Below, piece by piece: positions 48,854-64,000 of a DNA stretch of 64,000 nt. Below the pieces are notes generated by a model, which searched no databases, was not told where the DNA came from, and saw nothing but the letters and a program-made list of their open reading frames with translations. Each line of letters begins with the position of its first letter. Position 1 is the first letter of the stretch. Position numbers and translations under genes: made by a program. Source of the stretch: Zygnema circumcarinatum (lineage: Eukaryota > Streptophyta > Zygnematophyceae > Zygnematales > Zygnemataceae); NCBI GenBank assembly GCA_037447605.1, contig CM074809.1, positions 1,779,607 through 1,843,606 of the forward strand, written 5' to 3'.

Positions 48854-50938
48854 CCAAGTAGACCGATCTCTTCTGTTGCTTTATGGAGCATTGTAAGTAG
48901 AGTCCGCCCAGCACCTTCTGCAAAGCAGATTGGCGGACTATCTCTTATGTAGATATACGTACTTCGAATATAGTTGTTAGGCACAGCCAATGCAAAGCAT
49001 TGTTTTCTTTTTGTAGGTTCCCATGAAGCCCCGCACACGTACATGTGAAAAAGTGTCAAGAGCGTTAGGTTTGCAGGAAAGTAGTGACATTTATTTGCCA
49101 AAAGCTTCGCCGCAAGGTGTCGCTGAAATTTGTCTTGTTGCTGGGAAGCTCGTGGGATCGCACGGGTGAGGCATCGAATGATGCTTGAAACAAAGGTTGA
49201 TATTGCTTAGAGGTCTCTGAGCAGGCACAGAGATCAGCTCGTATTGGTCCAATCAGAACTAAAAAATTCTTCCTTGATGTCCACATAGTCCTATTTCGCC
49301 AACCCTTTAGCTTTGGCATTTCAGGTGAGTCAGACAGAGGGTTAATAAGTCAAGTCAGTATGCTTTAATGTATTTCAGACTATTCTTAAGTAGGAAAACA
49401 TTTTTTGCTTCCCAAGGTATGGGCGTGCTGCCAATAATAAAGTCATTCTGAGGTAATATTTAAATCCACTGATGGCCTGGAAACTTTCCCCGGCAGGAAC
49501 AATCACTGCGTGAATTTTAACTGGAAAGATATGTGCCATGCACAGTTGCCACTACAGTTTTTAAAAGCTAATAAAGTCGACTTCCATCTATCAGCGAAGA
49601 CAGATAGTCGTGATGGTTGCCACCGCAGTTAACCTCGGTAAAGCAATTTTCCAATGAAAGTTTCCCGTCGTATAATTTTCCTCTGTCAGAAGAGTAGGGA
49701 GAAGAAGCAATGGCCAGCGGCAGCCCTAATTCGCAAAATCTGTCCAACTTAACAGAATAACTTCGGTTACTTCACCTATAACTCGTCAAATTTCGCCAGT
49801 TTAGTGCGTATGAGGTGTGAGTGTGGCCCACAGAAATTGTTGTTTGACCAAACTGCCAGTGTGGGCGCAACACTGTGGGCCGTTTATATCTGACAACTGC
49901 CAGGAATGAAATAAAGCGACAATGTGGCACAACAACGCTTCCAATTTTCTGACTTTATCGAGTCTAGAGCTTTGGCCCTCGAGCAATTTCGCGATGAACA
50001 TGCTTCACAAGACCGGTTTTGTTACCTGGTGTAGCACTTTTTGCCCTCTGAGCCTTGAAAAATTGAAATCGCTGCGTTTTGCTATGAAAGCAGATTTTTT
50101 TCTTTATGGCTTCTTTCTTTAAAAAAAAAAAAAAAAAGGGTGGTAACAAGGATCTTTGTTTCATTCTAGGAACCTTAGAAGCCGGTTAACAAAAGCCAAG
50201 CAATGGAGGCTGGGGAGAGGGAAATGCGTTGGAATTGGAGCCTGGAAAAGACGTGATGGGTGGAGTAGGGAGAAAGACGGGGACTCTAAGAAGGGAGAGA
50301 GTAAAAGGGACTGCTGGGCTGGTCTCTCTCTCTCGATCTGACAGCCAGTCAGCGAGCGAGTCTGTTACCTTGATTCCCACACTCGCCAAAAGAGTCAAAC
50401 AGGATTCAGGGAGAACTAAACGATCATTTTCGTCAAAAATTCCAAAATTTACAGTAAGCCAAAATGCCCCGGGACGAAAAACTTTAGGGATACAACGGAA
50501 AGACATAGAAATTAAAAAACAAAAAAGAAATTTAAAGGGCGCGAAACTGCGGTAGGTGAAGGGGCGGCCCATCCCCTCCCTTTCTGCCTCCAGCGTCTGC
50601 TGCTGCAGGGCAGGGCAGGCAGCAGGCCATGGCGGAGTCAGCGCCATTGTTTTTATTATTTGAAGAGCACAACACAGAAATGTACATTCCAAAAGGTTGC
50701 AGAAAGATTGCCTTCTATTTGAGTCTGACCGTAATTGGACTGACTTCTTCGACATTTGTCCTCGATGGACCAAAAAGGTGATACAACCCAGCATTGGATC
50801 GTCCTATAAACAATCACAATAATGGCCCCTGAAGCCCTCCCTCACAGGACCATCTGCGGCACACGCCAAGCCTTGGCGCTTTTCTCTCATCCCCTCCTTC
50901 CCACTCTCGTTCTTTCTCCCGTTGACCTATTCCTCGAA
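48854..50938. other. Convergent intergenic region bHLH / F-box
   Basis: It holds the probable bHLH 3' UTR and an A-run at 50121-50137. A minus-strand 202-codon open frame (50186-50794) resembles no family I know and contains no splice-linked partner. It lies in simple-sequence-rich DNA, so I do not call it a gene. Confidence 0.45.
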
Positions 50939-53710
50939 TCAATCTAAGTCTTCCTCCTCCGCAAATGGCTCCCTCTCCCTCTCCCTCTCCCTCTCTTGTC
51001 TGGCAAGAAGTTTCATAGACAGCATGGCGGAGGTTAACGGCTCCACGCCATCGGGCAACAACTCGCTTACAAGGATTTTCAAATGAGGAAACTCGCGCGA
51101 CAAACTGGTAGCAATATTGTTCGCATGTCTTTGCATGCGCTCATCAGAACTCTCAGGTCGAAGCTCCACAAAAGAGAGCAAAGGCGCCATCCGAATAAGT
51201 CGTTTGAGCTCTCCCATAGAAGGTAGAATATGAGCGAACAGTACCTCCCTCATAGATGGGAAATCAGTTATGCTCTCAGCGTCTTGAACTTTTGCACGAT
51301 CAAATACTCCTCTGTTCGAAAGAAAAGAGCAACACGCCATTAGTCAACATGACCAACCAAAAAGCGTACCAGTCTTTCAAGCTGTGATTCAAGCTTAGGT
51401 CAGAGGCCAAAATAACAATAGGGTTTCATCATATCAGAGTATGCAGAGGGAATAGTTTCATTTACAGAACAGGACTGGAAAAGAGCATCAGGTAGACTCG
51501 CGAGAGCAACAGAGGACACGGAGAAAGAAATAGACAGTCGCTCGTGCCAAGAAAGCGTGTAGCACTTAATTCCCAGATAGAAGAAAAATAACGAATGCCA
51601 GGTATATTATCTATACTGCCTGCCGAAGTACAAACCACAAACGATTGGAGCAAGTATGTTCAAGAACAGCTGCCCTTATCCCCACACCTTCGCTCCTCTC
51701 GTTAGTTCAAGAGGAGCTTCAATTACTGCAAACTACTGAAGAAACACGAAATACGTAGGAGCCTAGTTCCAGGACTTTTCCAATTGTAGTGTTGCCAAGG
51801 AAACGTCGTGCACAATGTAACTGTACTCTCCAATCGACTAGTTAAGACTCTGATAGAAAAAGGAATAGAGTTTGCACACCTTTTGTAACCATGGAGGCCT
51901 AACCGTTCCAAGCGTTTGCAATCTTCCAGACCGAAAAGGCCATTCTCTGTCATGTTGTGCGCATTGATTTCAAGTGTTTGCAGATTTGGCCATTTCTTAG
52001 CAATCTGCCAAAGTGTGACATCGCTCAACGCGTGCAATGGACCCCCCTCCTTCACAAAACAGCGAAAATGAAGAATCCTTGGGCATGCTCGCATGAAGGC
52101 CGCAACCTGGTCAATTCCAGACTAAATCAGTAAGAGCGGGAAATGCTCCCATATTGCGAGAATGTTTTTCAATTTTGAATAACTACTCCAGCGAGAGATC
52201 ACCATCAAACATTGGTATTTCCTTGAAAATAAAAACTCCAACATAACATCCAAATCAAACTTCAACTCTTGTAGGACAAAAATTGGCAGTTCCCAAACAG
52301 TAAGCCTTCCCACTTGGTGTCCTTGGAGCCCACTGTACTTACTGCAGAATCCGTTGCAAAGTAATTCGTGGCCGACAATTCAAAGTCCTCCAACAACGGG
52401 CACAAAGTTCCGATTTTTGTGAGCAGCAAATCTGTAAAAGGCAGTTGGGAAACGAATTGCAATCGCAAGGTCCGCAAGCTCGCTTTTCCGCACTTTTCCA
52501 GCAATCTTTCCAGACCATAATGCATCCACGGATTAGGTCGATCCTGTGATCACAAAAGAACCAGCCTTCAATAAGTCGGTGCTAAAGAACAGGTTGGAGA
52601 AGGAATGCAAACATGAAATAACAGAGGAACATCCATCGACTATTCCATGTCCAGGTGACATAAAAATACCAGTTCCCATCACATTTCGTTAAACTCTCTA
52701 TCAAAGATGCTTTGTTGAGGTTTTGGCGCAAGAAAACTAGGTCACGGAAAACTGCTTGCCATGCTATATGCTTAGGTAAAAAGTCATTCAACATTAAAAG
52801 GGGAGTAGGTGTGCGACCTTGTCGGAGATAGAAGGAATCTTTTTTGATTTGTACTTTTTTTATACTTTTTTGTACGTTTTTATACTTTTTGAATAAAAGT
52901 GATATAAATATGAGGGAGGTCCACTACGGCCTCGCGACAAATACTTTAGAGATGCAGGCATCAGAATACGTTTAGCTAAAGCATAGGTTTCTTCTCTTGG
53001 CATTCGTGGAGGCTATTGCCCTTTTCCCGCAAAGAAACGCAACAGACGCAAACGGCAGTGAAAAAACAAGACTGTCGGAGTCGCTTTTGCAAAGCAAAAC
53101 GTTCGTGTATCTCAAACGGCCTGCCGGAAGAGATGTTGCTGATGTGCAATGAAGACCCTATCCAGATTTAGAATTGGAAGTATGATTCCGTTCAGCGGAG
53201 TGGATTGTGAAGATACTCTTAAAGGAGTTATAGGAACATAAGAGAGTCAAAACTAGGGAGACACCGGGCTTCCTTGTCACCCTGACGAAGCCTCCAACAT
53301 TCTATCCTTGAATAAAGAGCACGAAATTCAAGCCAAACAGCTGTCAGAAGCAAGAATACGAGGCTTGAAACAGGCTTGAGCACTGCTTGCCTTCAATTCC
53401 ACATAACTGAAAAGACACTGCCCTAAAGTGTTCTTACAAGAACGTTGAGACCCCGCAGGATGAGCTCCTCCGAGGCAACGCATCGTCCCGCTATTGCTTC
53501 CAAGCCGACTCCGTACACGTTATTTCTTGGATGGCAGGTCATCTCTACTTTGACCCACAATTTGCGCGAGTAGCATGCAGCCTTCATCCTCCTGCTCAAG
53601 GTCGCCCACATGCATAGCTCGTAAACTGTCGGATTGGCTCTTGTAACAACCTCTGTCAACAGGTCCAGAGAGAGGTCGCCAAAGCTAGCTTCTCCTCCAT
53701 GCTCGGCCAT
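50939..53710 (-). CDS. F-box / leucine-rich-repeat-like protein
   Basis: It is probably a substrate receptor of an SCF ubiquitin ligase. Four exons join in phase: 53438-53710, 52343-52543, 51880-52106, 50939-51311, giving 357 aa. The N terminus has an F-box-like segment (FGDLSLDLLTEVVTRANP ... CMWATLSRRMKAACYSRKLW, about aa 10-55). Degenerate LRR-type segments follow (SLRTLRLQFVSQLPF, PLLEDFELS, NLQTLEINAHNMTENGLFGL, RLERLGLHGY). The C terminus carries an Arg-Glu repeat encoded by a CTC/TCC microsatellite, then EEEDLD. I cannot name the subfamily or substrate. An open stretch around 52600-52790 (AWQAVFRDLVFLRQNLNK) lies inside the first intron and was not needed for the frame. Confidence 0.75.
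52846..52895. repeat. T-rich degenerate tandem in F-box intron
   Basis: Several imperfect units of TATACTTTTT/GTACTTTTT occur in a row in the first intron of the F-box gene. Simple-sequence expansion is the simplest reading. Confidence 0.5.
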
Positions 53711-54551
53711 GAAATACTGCTGCCTTTCCAGTGCCCTGCCTGCCTGCCTGCCCGCCCTTCCGCTGCCTCTCTCGCTAGGTCCCCTCCTCTGCCTTCAGAC
53801 TCGCAGCTCCTCTCCCTCTCTCCCCGCGGGGCGCACTCAACGAGGAAGTGGGGCTCTCGTAGGCTTCTGCGGTCTACGTGGCAGCTCCGTTGAGTAGGTC
53901 GGCGCGCACGCGTGCCACGTGGCGGCTTGACGTTGGCACGTGTGGGGACGAAGGGAGGGAGAGGGGGGGAGGGGCTGGCTGTGTGCATTCGGTGACCCGC
54001 CATGGAGGGAGGGAGGGAGGGAGGGGCTCAGTGACGAGGGCGTGAGAGGGCGGCCGGATGCATGCGTTGGTTCAACGAAGGAGGGAAGGAAGGCGAGTTT
54101 GGGGGGACACGCTTTGCTTTGGCGCTCTGTGGAGAGGGAGGGAGGCGGAGCTGCCTGTCCCTGGTCGCTGGGCTCGCCTTCGCTGCGGGGTGATGGTGGC
54201 AGGATGTGCTTCCCACAACGGCTTTAAGTTCTTTAAAATGGGCGCCTCACAGTGCGCTTGTTGGATGCCATGCCTCCAATGAAAGCATCCTTGTGAGAAA
54301 ACGAGATAATTTGAGACTGAGACCTGCACATTGATCGAGGGGTGATGGGGGGAGGGGAGAATCCGATGCATTGCATCCGTCACCCCTCCCAGCGGGGCTT
54401 TATCTTTGGACTCCCTGCGGTGTTCGCCCTGCTTTCCTGGCAGAGTGCTGCAAAGCCTCGATGCAGTACAGCATGACGAGGCAGTCTAGCTCCTCGTGGT
54501 TCACATGTTTATGGGGAAAAAGGATCATGACACCCTAAAGTTTACATTCCA
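53711..54551. promoter_or_regulatory. F-box gene upstream region with paired G-boxes; TRM61 3' flank
   Basis: CACGTG occurs at 53916-53921 and 53937-53942, about 210-230 bp upstream of the F-box ATG (minus strand). A (GGGA)n tract lies at about 54006-54024. The left part is the F-box promoter side; the right part is the 3' flank of the TRM61 gene. No gene is recognisable. Confidence 0.4.
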
Positions 54552-57912
<3,361 letters not shown>

Positions 57913-59264
57913 AGCCGGACCGCCGCCTTCCCGCCCTTTGATGAGCGGGCCGGCCGCCGTAATTTGCAAGAAGCGGAACCCTAAAGACTGACTAGAGAGG
58001 TCTGCTTCCTGCATGCGCTGGGCCCGGGCTGCTCAGCTCCTGCGCTGCTACGGCTGCCGCTCTCCCAGCAGCACTGCAAGGGACTCAGTTCCAAGAGGTG
58101 CAGCTTCACACCGCTTTTTGGAGGCGGAGCTTTCCGCTCGTAGCTTTTTCTTTTGTCCTCAGGTCCTTTGCGGCCAGTCCCTCGTGGTTTCCCATGCTGA
58201 CTTCGTCCATGTTCATTTTTTTTACATTTTTTTTTTTTGTTTTGGCATCATCGCCATCGTGAGATCAATGCCACTTCCATCCTACCTTTGTAGACAGCTC
58301 TTGTGAATCCGATCTGCAGATCAAGCCACTCCAATCGACCCACCTCAACCAGCAGTTTTTTTCACATGAGTGTGAGGGTGAGTTGGGTTGGGTGAGGGGT
58401 TTCAATCTTGGTATTCTCGTCATGCAAATGGAGTCACAATTCGCAACTGCAAGGGCGGTGGATCTTCTCTGCAAAAAAGGACACGTTTCATTCCCTTCCC
58501 GAAGGGTTTTGTCCAAGATTGAGCACGTGCTTGCAAGAAATCGAAAGAAATTGCAAATTGAGGAATGTTGGAAATGGCTACTTGCGCGGATTATTTACCC
58601 AGCCAAAACAAAAGTGCACGTGGGAGCATACAGAAGATAAAGAGGATCGTCAATAAAGCACAAGAAGGACATTCAGGCCAAACCCGCCTCACTGCCTCCC
58701 TCAAAAGCAATGTGTCAACGAACACAACACACGGAATTGGAGAGTATTTTACTTTTTTCTTCCTGCTTTGGTTCACTCACAACCAATTTCCTCATCTAGC
58801 CTCCAAATTCATCCAAAGTGGCAAACATGGCGTTCCGCCATAAAAAAATGTTGCACAAAAAGATCTGCCGAGCGACTGGATACCCTACATTCTGCCGACC
58901 TCTGCCACGAGTTTCTACACGCTGAGTAGCTCTACCTAGGAGGAGCCTGTAGCCGGAAGTCCCCAAATTCTGGAGCTTGTGCTTGCAAGCGATAGCCTGT
59001 ATTTACAGCGGAGTGGGATCTAACCTACTTCCTGCTTTTGCCACTATATTCAGAGCTGAGGCTTACTCCACCCAGTCTCTGCCCCATACAGCTTTACATT
59101 TGAAGCAGTACAACAAATCAAAACGGTCCCATCCGATCTGATGTTTGCGAGTAGAAACACCATTCAGCCCCCCTTCCCAGGATAATGGATGCACAACATG
59201 GTGGCAGTTTTCAGCTCTTGAGTTTCCAGGAACTTCTTGAACTGACATGCCATCCCAAGAAACA
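57913..59264. other. Intergenic region TRM61 promoter / LETM1-like 3' flank
   Basis: The left part is the TRM61 upstream region. It contains copy C of the dispersed repeat (58128-58275), T-runs at about 58198-58235, and no recognisable ORF. The right part probably holds the 3' UTR of the LETM1-like gene. Confidence 0.5.
58128..58275 (+). repeat. Third copy of the dispersed ~165-bp repeat
   Basis: It shares AGGTCCTTTGCGGCCAGTCC, CTCGTGGTTTCCCATGC, GTCCATGTTCATTT and ATCGTGAGATCAATGCCA with the tandem copies at 40853-41190, in the same order and orientation. It is interrupted by a T-rich expansion. Confidence 0.75.
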
Positions 59265-62200
59265 TCACTTGACGTTTTGTATCCCTGTACTTGAAGATAC
59301 ATTCTCGTCCTCCTCCTCCTCATCGGAGCTGCTCCCGGAGTGCTTGGCATCCGCTGCAGCCTCGTCCAAGGCCGTCTCCACATCATGGCTCTCTGCATGC
59401 ATTGGTTCCAAGGCAAGCGCCCGCACCTGCTCCAGTTGTCTCGCCACATCGAGCCTATCTGCAGAAAATGAACTCGGAATCTGCAGAAAATATATCACAG
59501 AAGGTAATGTGAATGTGCCATAAAAACATCCCTCTAGTCCCATTGACATATAAGCCCACTGGTCGGAGCTCCATCACAACAGCCTAACTTTATGTCATAA
59601 AAGTATGTAGACGATTGTAACTTCATCATCACATTAAGAAAAGGCAATGGTGTCTTCTTAAACAGTCAACAAAAACGCTGATGAAAAAAAAAGCATAGCT
59701 TGCGCAAGTTGCCATATAACTTTACACCACTCATCAAATAATTGGGAATACGCACCATCCCCGGAAACCACTTCTGGATAATGTGGAGTATGGCGCCATG
59801 GCCAACAGGAGTTAGCTGCACACGTGGAACACAGCATCAGTTGTTGCTCTCAGTTGTGCTCAACTTAGTGAATGAACAACTCTCAATGGTTCTGGAACAC
59901 GACGTTCCGTTCTTGCAAAACATTTTGTCAAGTTTTCCTTGAATCCAATCAAGCGATTGAATGGGATATGCAACCGAGAGCAGAGTTTCGACATTTCTCG
60001 AAGAATGCAGGCGCAGCTTGCAATAATGTCTTCTGCCCCCCCTAAAAGCGCATTCCAGTCTGGCATTGACGTCCAAAAACTAACGAAAACCATGATAGCC
60101 ATGATTCCGAACAGCAAATAACAAAGAAGGTGTCCCTGCTTCCAACAATACACTCTCAATGTTCCCCCTGTACCCTCATGTTCTTTCAGCGCTCCCTCCT
60201 CAAGAAACACGCCCACCCACTCATGGAAGAACAACAGACAAGACACAAAGCGCATCTTCTGTTCTCACCGGCAGCAGCATGAGGATGCCTATGGGAATCA
60301 CAGCTGCCACATCCACAAAGGTTCGCTTCAAGATCTTTGTTTGCCGAAGAGTGAGACGCTGCCCCGCTGCCCAGCGCTGAAGCATTGCAAGGGCTGCGAC
60401 CACATCGGTACTCAAAAGCTGTGTGCCCCTCCAAGCATCCTGACCACAAGCACAGCAGCAACTCAGTATAGAGCACTTCAACCCAAAAATCGCCCTTCGT
60501 CCCTGAGTGGAATACATGGAGCTTCTTAGCATGGAAAATCTTGAGGAGTCGGAGCAGCTGTGACGTCATGCTTGGGAAGGTCTTGTCAGAATCCACACGC
60601 ACATACGGACAAGGAAACACAGAAGGGTGGAAATGCCTGAGGAAGAAAGGCGAACATTCGTAAGCATGCAGAAGGCTCAAGCCTTACCGCACTTGACTCC
60701 TTGAGTGCCTCGACAGACTTGCTCAAGAAACCACCCTTCCGCTGTGGCAGTTCGACCATTTCCAGCCATTCTGACAACTCTGAGTCCCCTCCCGCTCTCT
60801 CCACAGCATCCTTTGGCCCTTCGCCTGCTCTCTGAGCGATCACTGTCAACACCTGCTCATTCCAAGCACATCGTGTAAGAAGCTAACAAACAAGATTGGA
60901 AACCGTTTTCTACCAAATCATATTTGCATGCTGTCATCTCGTCGTGTTGCTTTACCATCAATTCGTGACTTACAGAAAAAGGTGTTCCGCATCACCAAAA
61001 GGGGTAGTTTGCATGACCCAAACGCCTCTTCCCAGAATAACAGTAACTTATGACCGCTAAAGTCTGTCGCATTTTTCTTGCATTCCAAAAACCACCCCTA
61101 TGACCTGGCTTCAACATCCAAACCTGTTTCCAGCCCTAAATGCTTAAATGATACTCTCTCCATCAGGGGAGCACCTCTTCATCATCTAATCCTTGTAGAA
61201 ACCGGAAAAACCTTAAAGAAGAATAGGGCTCTGTTCATATATCAACGGCTCCAGTCAACGAGGGGGGGAGGTATGGAAATTGAGAACCTTTTACATGTGA
61301 GACACTTTCCAGAAGACTATTAAATGGAATTAAACGTGGCAAGTAACCAACGACCAAGCTGCTGGAAGGTCAGTGTATCATTCCAAAGGCCGGGCCAAGC
61401 TTCAATTCAAATCCAGAGGAGGTGGATCCAAAAGTTTACAGATGATGATGATGTGGGAGGGCAAGATTCGCAGAGAAAGAAGGCGGTATTTACATTGTTG
61501 TGCCACAATACTCTGATACTAAAGAATTCTAGTAACTTTAAAGCCATGAACCAACGTGTGTCATATGAAAAACAGTGCTTTCTTGTACATCCAAATGACG
61601 TTTCCTACACGAAAAGAACCCCTAATTTGTCTCTCACAATAAAGCAGAAGTCAGCCTGAGAATATCACCGCACCTTTCCGAGTGGTAGCTTGGCAATTGC
61701 CTCGGGCGCCTCCCGCTGCAAACGCGCTGCCATTTCTCCAAGGACTCCCTTCACTCCGTTCACCATCTCCTCCACCTCCTGCACACCTTCCAGGACTTCT
61801 GCATCCCTGCCGTCCTCCTGTAATGCAGGTACGGAGCTCCCAAAAAAGTCACGCATACTTGCCACAAGCTGTTTCCTGGGCAAGAAGTCAAGGGCCTCCT
61901 CAGCCTCACCATAAGTTTCTATTGACTCAATGCAAAATGAATGGTGGGGTGAATTCCTGCACGAGAGTAGCATATGTTTTCTCCACAACCGACAAAGCAC
62001 AGGTAGCAGAAAATTCAAGCAAAACATCAGAGTCCTCATCTTCAAGTGCTTCTTTTAGGACCATCACAACCCCACCCTCTCCGGAGCCATTGCTAGCAGT
62101 TTTACCTGTTCCTCGCCCTCTTCTTGTTGAAGCAATGCTTCCCATTCCCTTCGACTCCTCGTCCTCGCAGAACTTCGAAATCTACCCGAACCCCACCTCA

Positions 62201-63544
62201 CTTGCCAGAATTTTCTTGATTGGGACACCGATTCATCACGTCGCAATCTCTGAAAGCTGCTCTGCCCTCCTTGAACGCTGTTGCTGCCAGTGCTGCTGCT
62301 GCTGGGAAGATGGGCGTCGACCTCACTTCCGTGACTCCCAAAACTTTTGAAACTGCAATGAAGAGGTGCGCGATGGAACTATTTCAAAGCCATGGTACGG
62401 GCAAAAATAAGAGTGCTGATCAGCTCGCGTGCCAAATTCGGTACAAGAAGGGTAACCAGCAGAATGACAGAAACGAGATTTAATGGGAGGGGTCCAGAAG
62501 CTCTGAACGTGACCTCAAAATTGGTAGGGGCAGGCAATTCAGAGACTATACAAAGACAACGCACGGTACACTTCTATTATTCGAACCATTTCCGACTGAG
62601 AATCCGGAACATAGTTGTGATGCTGGGACTGCATTGTGGAACGATCTTCGTTTTTTTTTTCTTTATTTTTTCTTTTTTTTAACTATGAACCATTCGCGAT
62701 TAGTGAATTGATCTTGTGCTGGCCAAACAACCTCTAAGTTTAGATAACCACAAATGAATACTCTCTGTTTGCCTTGACATGTGGACTCACTCATTGACCA
62801 TGACAAACACTGAATTTGCGGATGCCATCATACCGTCTCACTTTCAGCACACTCCGGTCTCTCCTTCTTCCCACTCCTCCCCCTTCTCGCAATACCTCCT
62901 TCACTTCACATGCAACTCGTAAGTTCTCTTCCTCCTTGGTCACGTCTTCTCTCACTGCTCCGTTCACTTCTCGTACTTGATCATGCAATTGCTGCAGCCT
63001 TTGCAAGTCGCCACTTAGTGTGAGCTTCCTCTGCTGCCCACCGCTGCCCGTCACAATGAGATTGTCAAGGTGTTGCATAATGCCCTTCACAGCCATCACT
63101 TCCTGCAAACACAACGAGGAGAGAGTCAGAGAAAGAAATAGCATAATGACAACAAATAACCCGGGTAATAACCCATGCTCATCACTTATCAGAATAAACG
63201 CTACTCGTAAGACTATGAAACTCCTATTTTTCCTGCAGTTTCACAATCACCATCGTGAATGAAAGACTATCAACAAATCTGCTTTCATGTTTCTCCAGTA
63301 AGGCAAAGTAGACAACTCAATATAGCAAAAATTCACAATGCCCTGCAATCTTCCGCTTTCTTCCCTTACCTTCTCCAGCTTCAGGACCTTTTCCTCAACT
63401 GCCTTCCTCTTCTCGACCCGCCCAAGCATGGCTTTTCTTCTCTGTTCCCATCTCTTTTCCTGCCACAATCCGTCCTCCACTTCCATAAGTTCAACTGTAT
63501 TCTCCCTACCTTCCATGTTACGCAGCCCCTGCTCTGCATTTTCT
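59265..63544 (-). CDS. Plant LETM1-like (LETM1 ribosome-binding domain) protein, 5' end incomplete
   Basis: It belongs to a plant family with a LETM1-type domain; LETM1 proteins act in organelle ion homeostasis, but this branch is little characterised. Exons fixed by splice sites and phase: 63370-63544, 62842-63102, about 62106-62262, 61674-61925, 60688-60852, about 60516-60578, 60269-60439, 59756-59815, 59265-59480. The LETM1 core is DAWRGTQLLSTDVV, then LTLRQTKILKRTFVDVAAV, IPIGILMLLPLTPVGHGAIL, and IPSSFSADRLDVARQLEQV. The tail is acidic (SSSDEEEEDEN). The upstream part is coiled-coil-like (EVMAVKGIMQHLDN, LQRLQQLHDQVREVN). A 14-nt exon at 63663-63676 and an open segment from 63896 to the window edge may belong to the 5' part. 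Acceptors of the third and sixth listed exons are uncertain. Confidence 0.8.
62646..62680. repeat. Poly-T/TTTTC tract in LETM1-like intron
   Basis: A T-run broken by single C or A bases (about 62648-62680). It is a simple-sequence tract in an intron, upstream of an acceptor. Confidence 0.5.
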
Positions 63545-64000
63545 CTGCACCTCACAGCCACAAAAATGGAGTCAGCATCCAGTGCACATTATCTGTTCCA
63601 CTCTCGTTTGCTCACTAAAATGTCGGGACCGGAAAAACTCAAACTCTGAAGTAAGAAAACACGCCTTCTCTCCGTACTGTTGAAAAACCTAAAGTGATGA
63701 TAAAATGTTGAATGCACTTTCAATTCCTTCGCCAATGCCCCATTTTTGAAGGTCAGGCTGTCGTGTGAAAGGATCCCACGTCAGGGTTGCAAGGGAAATC
63801 ATCAGATAGTGAAGAAGTCCAAGAGATTTTCAATCGCAGTTCGTCAGTTTATCATAGCGTGTACTGGTTCCCTGTAAAGGTTCTAGAAAACTCACTGTGG
63901 TTGAGTTGACGGTTTGCTTTCATGTGCGCGGACGCAGTCCCCCAAGCGGCGTCGGCTGATTCCCCACAACGTGGTACAAACAAAGGAAGGGTTCCGAAAC

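Noticed and set aside
50186-50794. Minus-strand 202-codon ORF between the bHLH and F-box genes
   Set aside because: No domain, no upstream or downstream exon partner and low-complexity surroundings. It could be a decayed element, but I cannot support a gene.
54483-54515. Possible fourth copy of the dispersed repeat (CTCCTCGTGGTTCACATG)
   Set aside because: Only about 18 bases match and none of the other blocks follow; chance cannot be excluded.

Overview
The window is nuclear DNA of a photosynthetic eukaryote, most likely an early-diverging land plant (bryophyte or lycophyte grade) or a close streptophyte relative. Every gene I could reconstruct is split by many short GT-AG introns. Several belong to plant-specific families: a PLGG1-type plastid transporter, a BRUTUS-type hemerythrin E3 ligase, the plant ATP synthase 24 kDa subunit, a class IVb bHLH factor and a plant LETM1-like family. 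The lineage is an inference from family types, the long purine-rich 5' regions (GGGA and GA tracts) and the presence of an M23 peptidase gene. I did no database search. All exon joins were made by eye from splice signals, reading phase and remembered family patterns.

Layout. 183-5709 (-): plastid glycolate/glycerate translocator (PLGG1-like, 15 exons). 7128-16625 (+): BRUTUS-like hemerythrin/CHY/RING protein (13 exons). 17570-18010: an array of CCAAT/ATTGG palindromes. 18178-21255 (+): mitochondrial ATP synthase 24 kDa (FAd) subunit (7 exons). 21256-23771: no gene recognised. 23772-30891 (-): VPS39/VAM6 (12 exons). 31110-34579 (+): M23 (LytM-type) metallopeptidase-domain protein (7 exons), divergent from VPS39 across 218 bp. 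35135-38627 (-): NMN/NaMN adenylyltransferase (8 exons; first exon not found). 38628-43076: repeat-rich interval with two inverted copies of a 25-bp-TIR MITE, two smaller related elements, a tandem pair of a dispersed ~165-bp repeat, and a very GC-rich island. 43077-48853 (+): large class IVb bHLH transcription factor (bHLH121/bHLH11/PYE clade, 5 exons). 50939-53710 (-): F-box/LRR-like protein (4 exons). 54552-57912 (-): TRM61 tRNA m1A58 methyltransferase (5 exons). 59265 to beyond about 63.5 kb (-): plant LETM1-like protein, 5' end unresolved or off the window.

How they fit together. Most genes are unrelated housekeeping functions: photorespiration, mitochondrial ATP synthesis, vacuolar trafficking, NAD synthesis and tRNA modification. 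The exception is iron homeostasis. The BRUTUS-type iron-sensing E3 ligase and a class IVb bHLH factor lie about 26 kb apart on the same strand. In flowering plants these two families act in one regulatory circuit. A G-box (CACGTG), the usual bHLH target, sits just after the TATA-like box of the BRUTUS-like gene. This is the most interesting candidate in the window.
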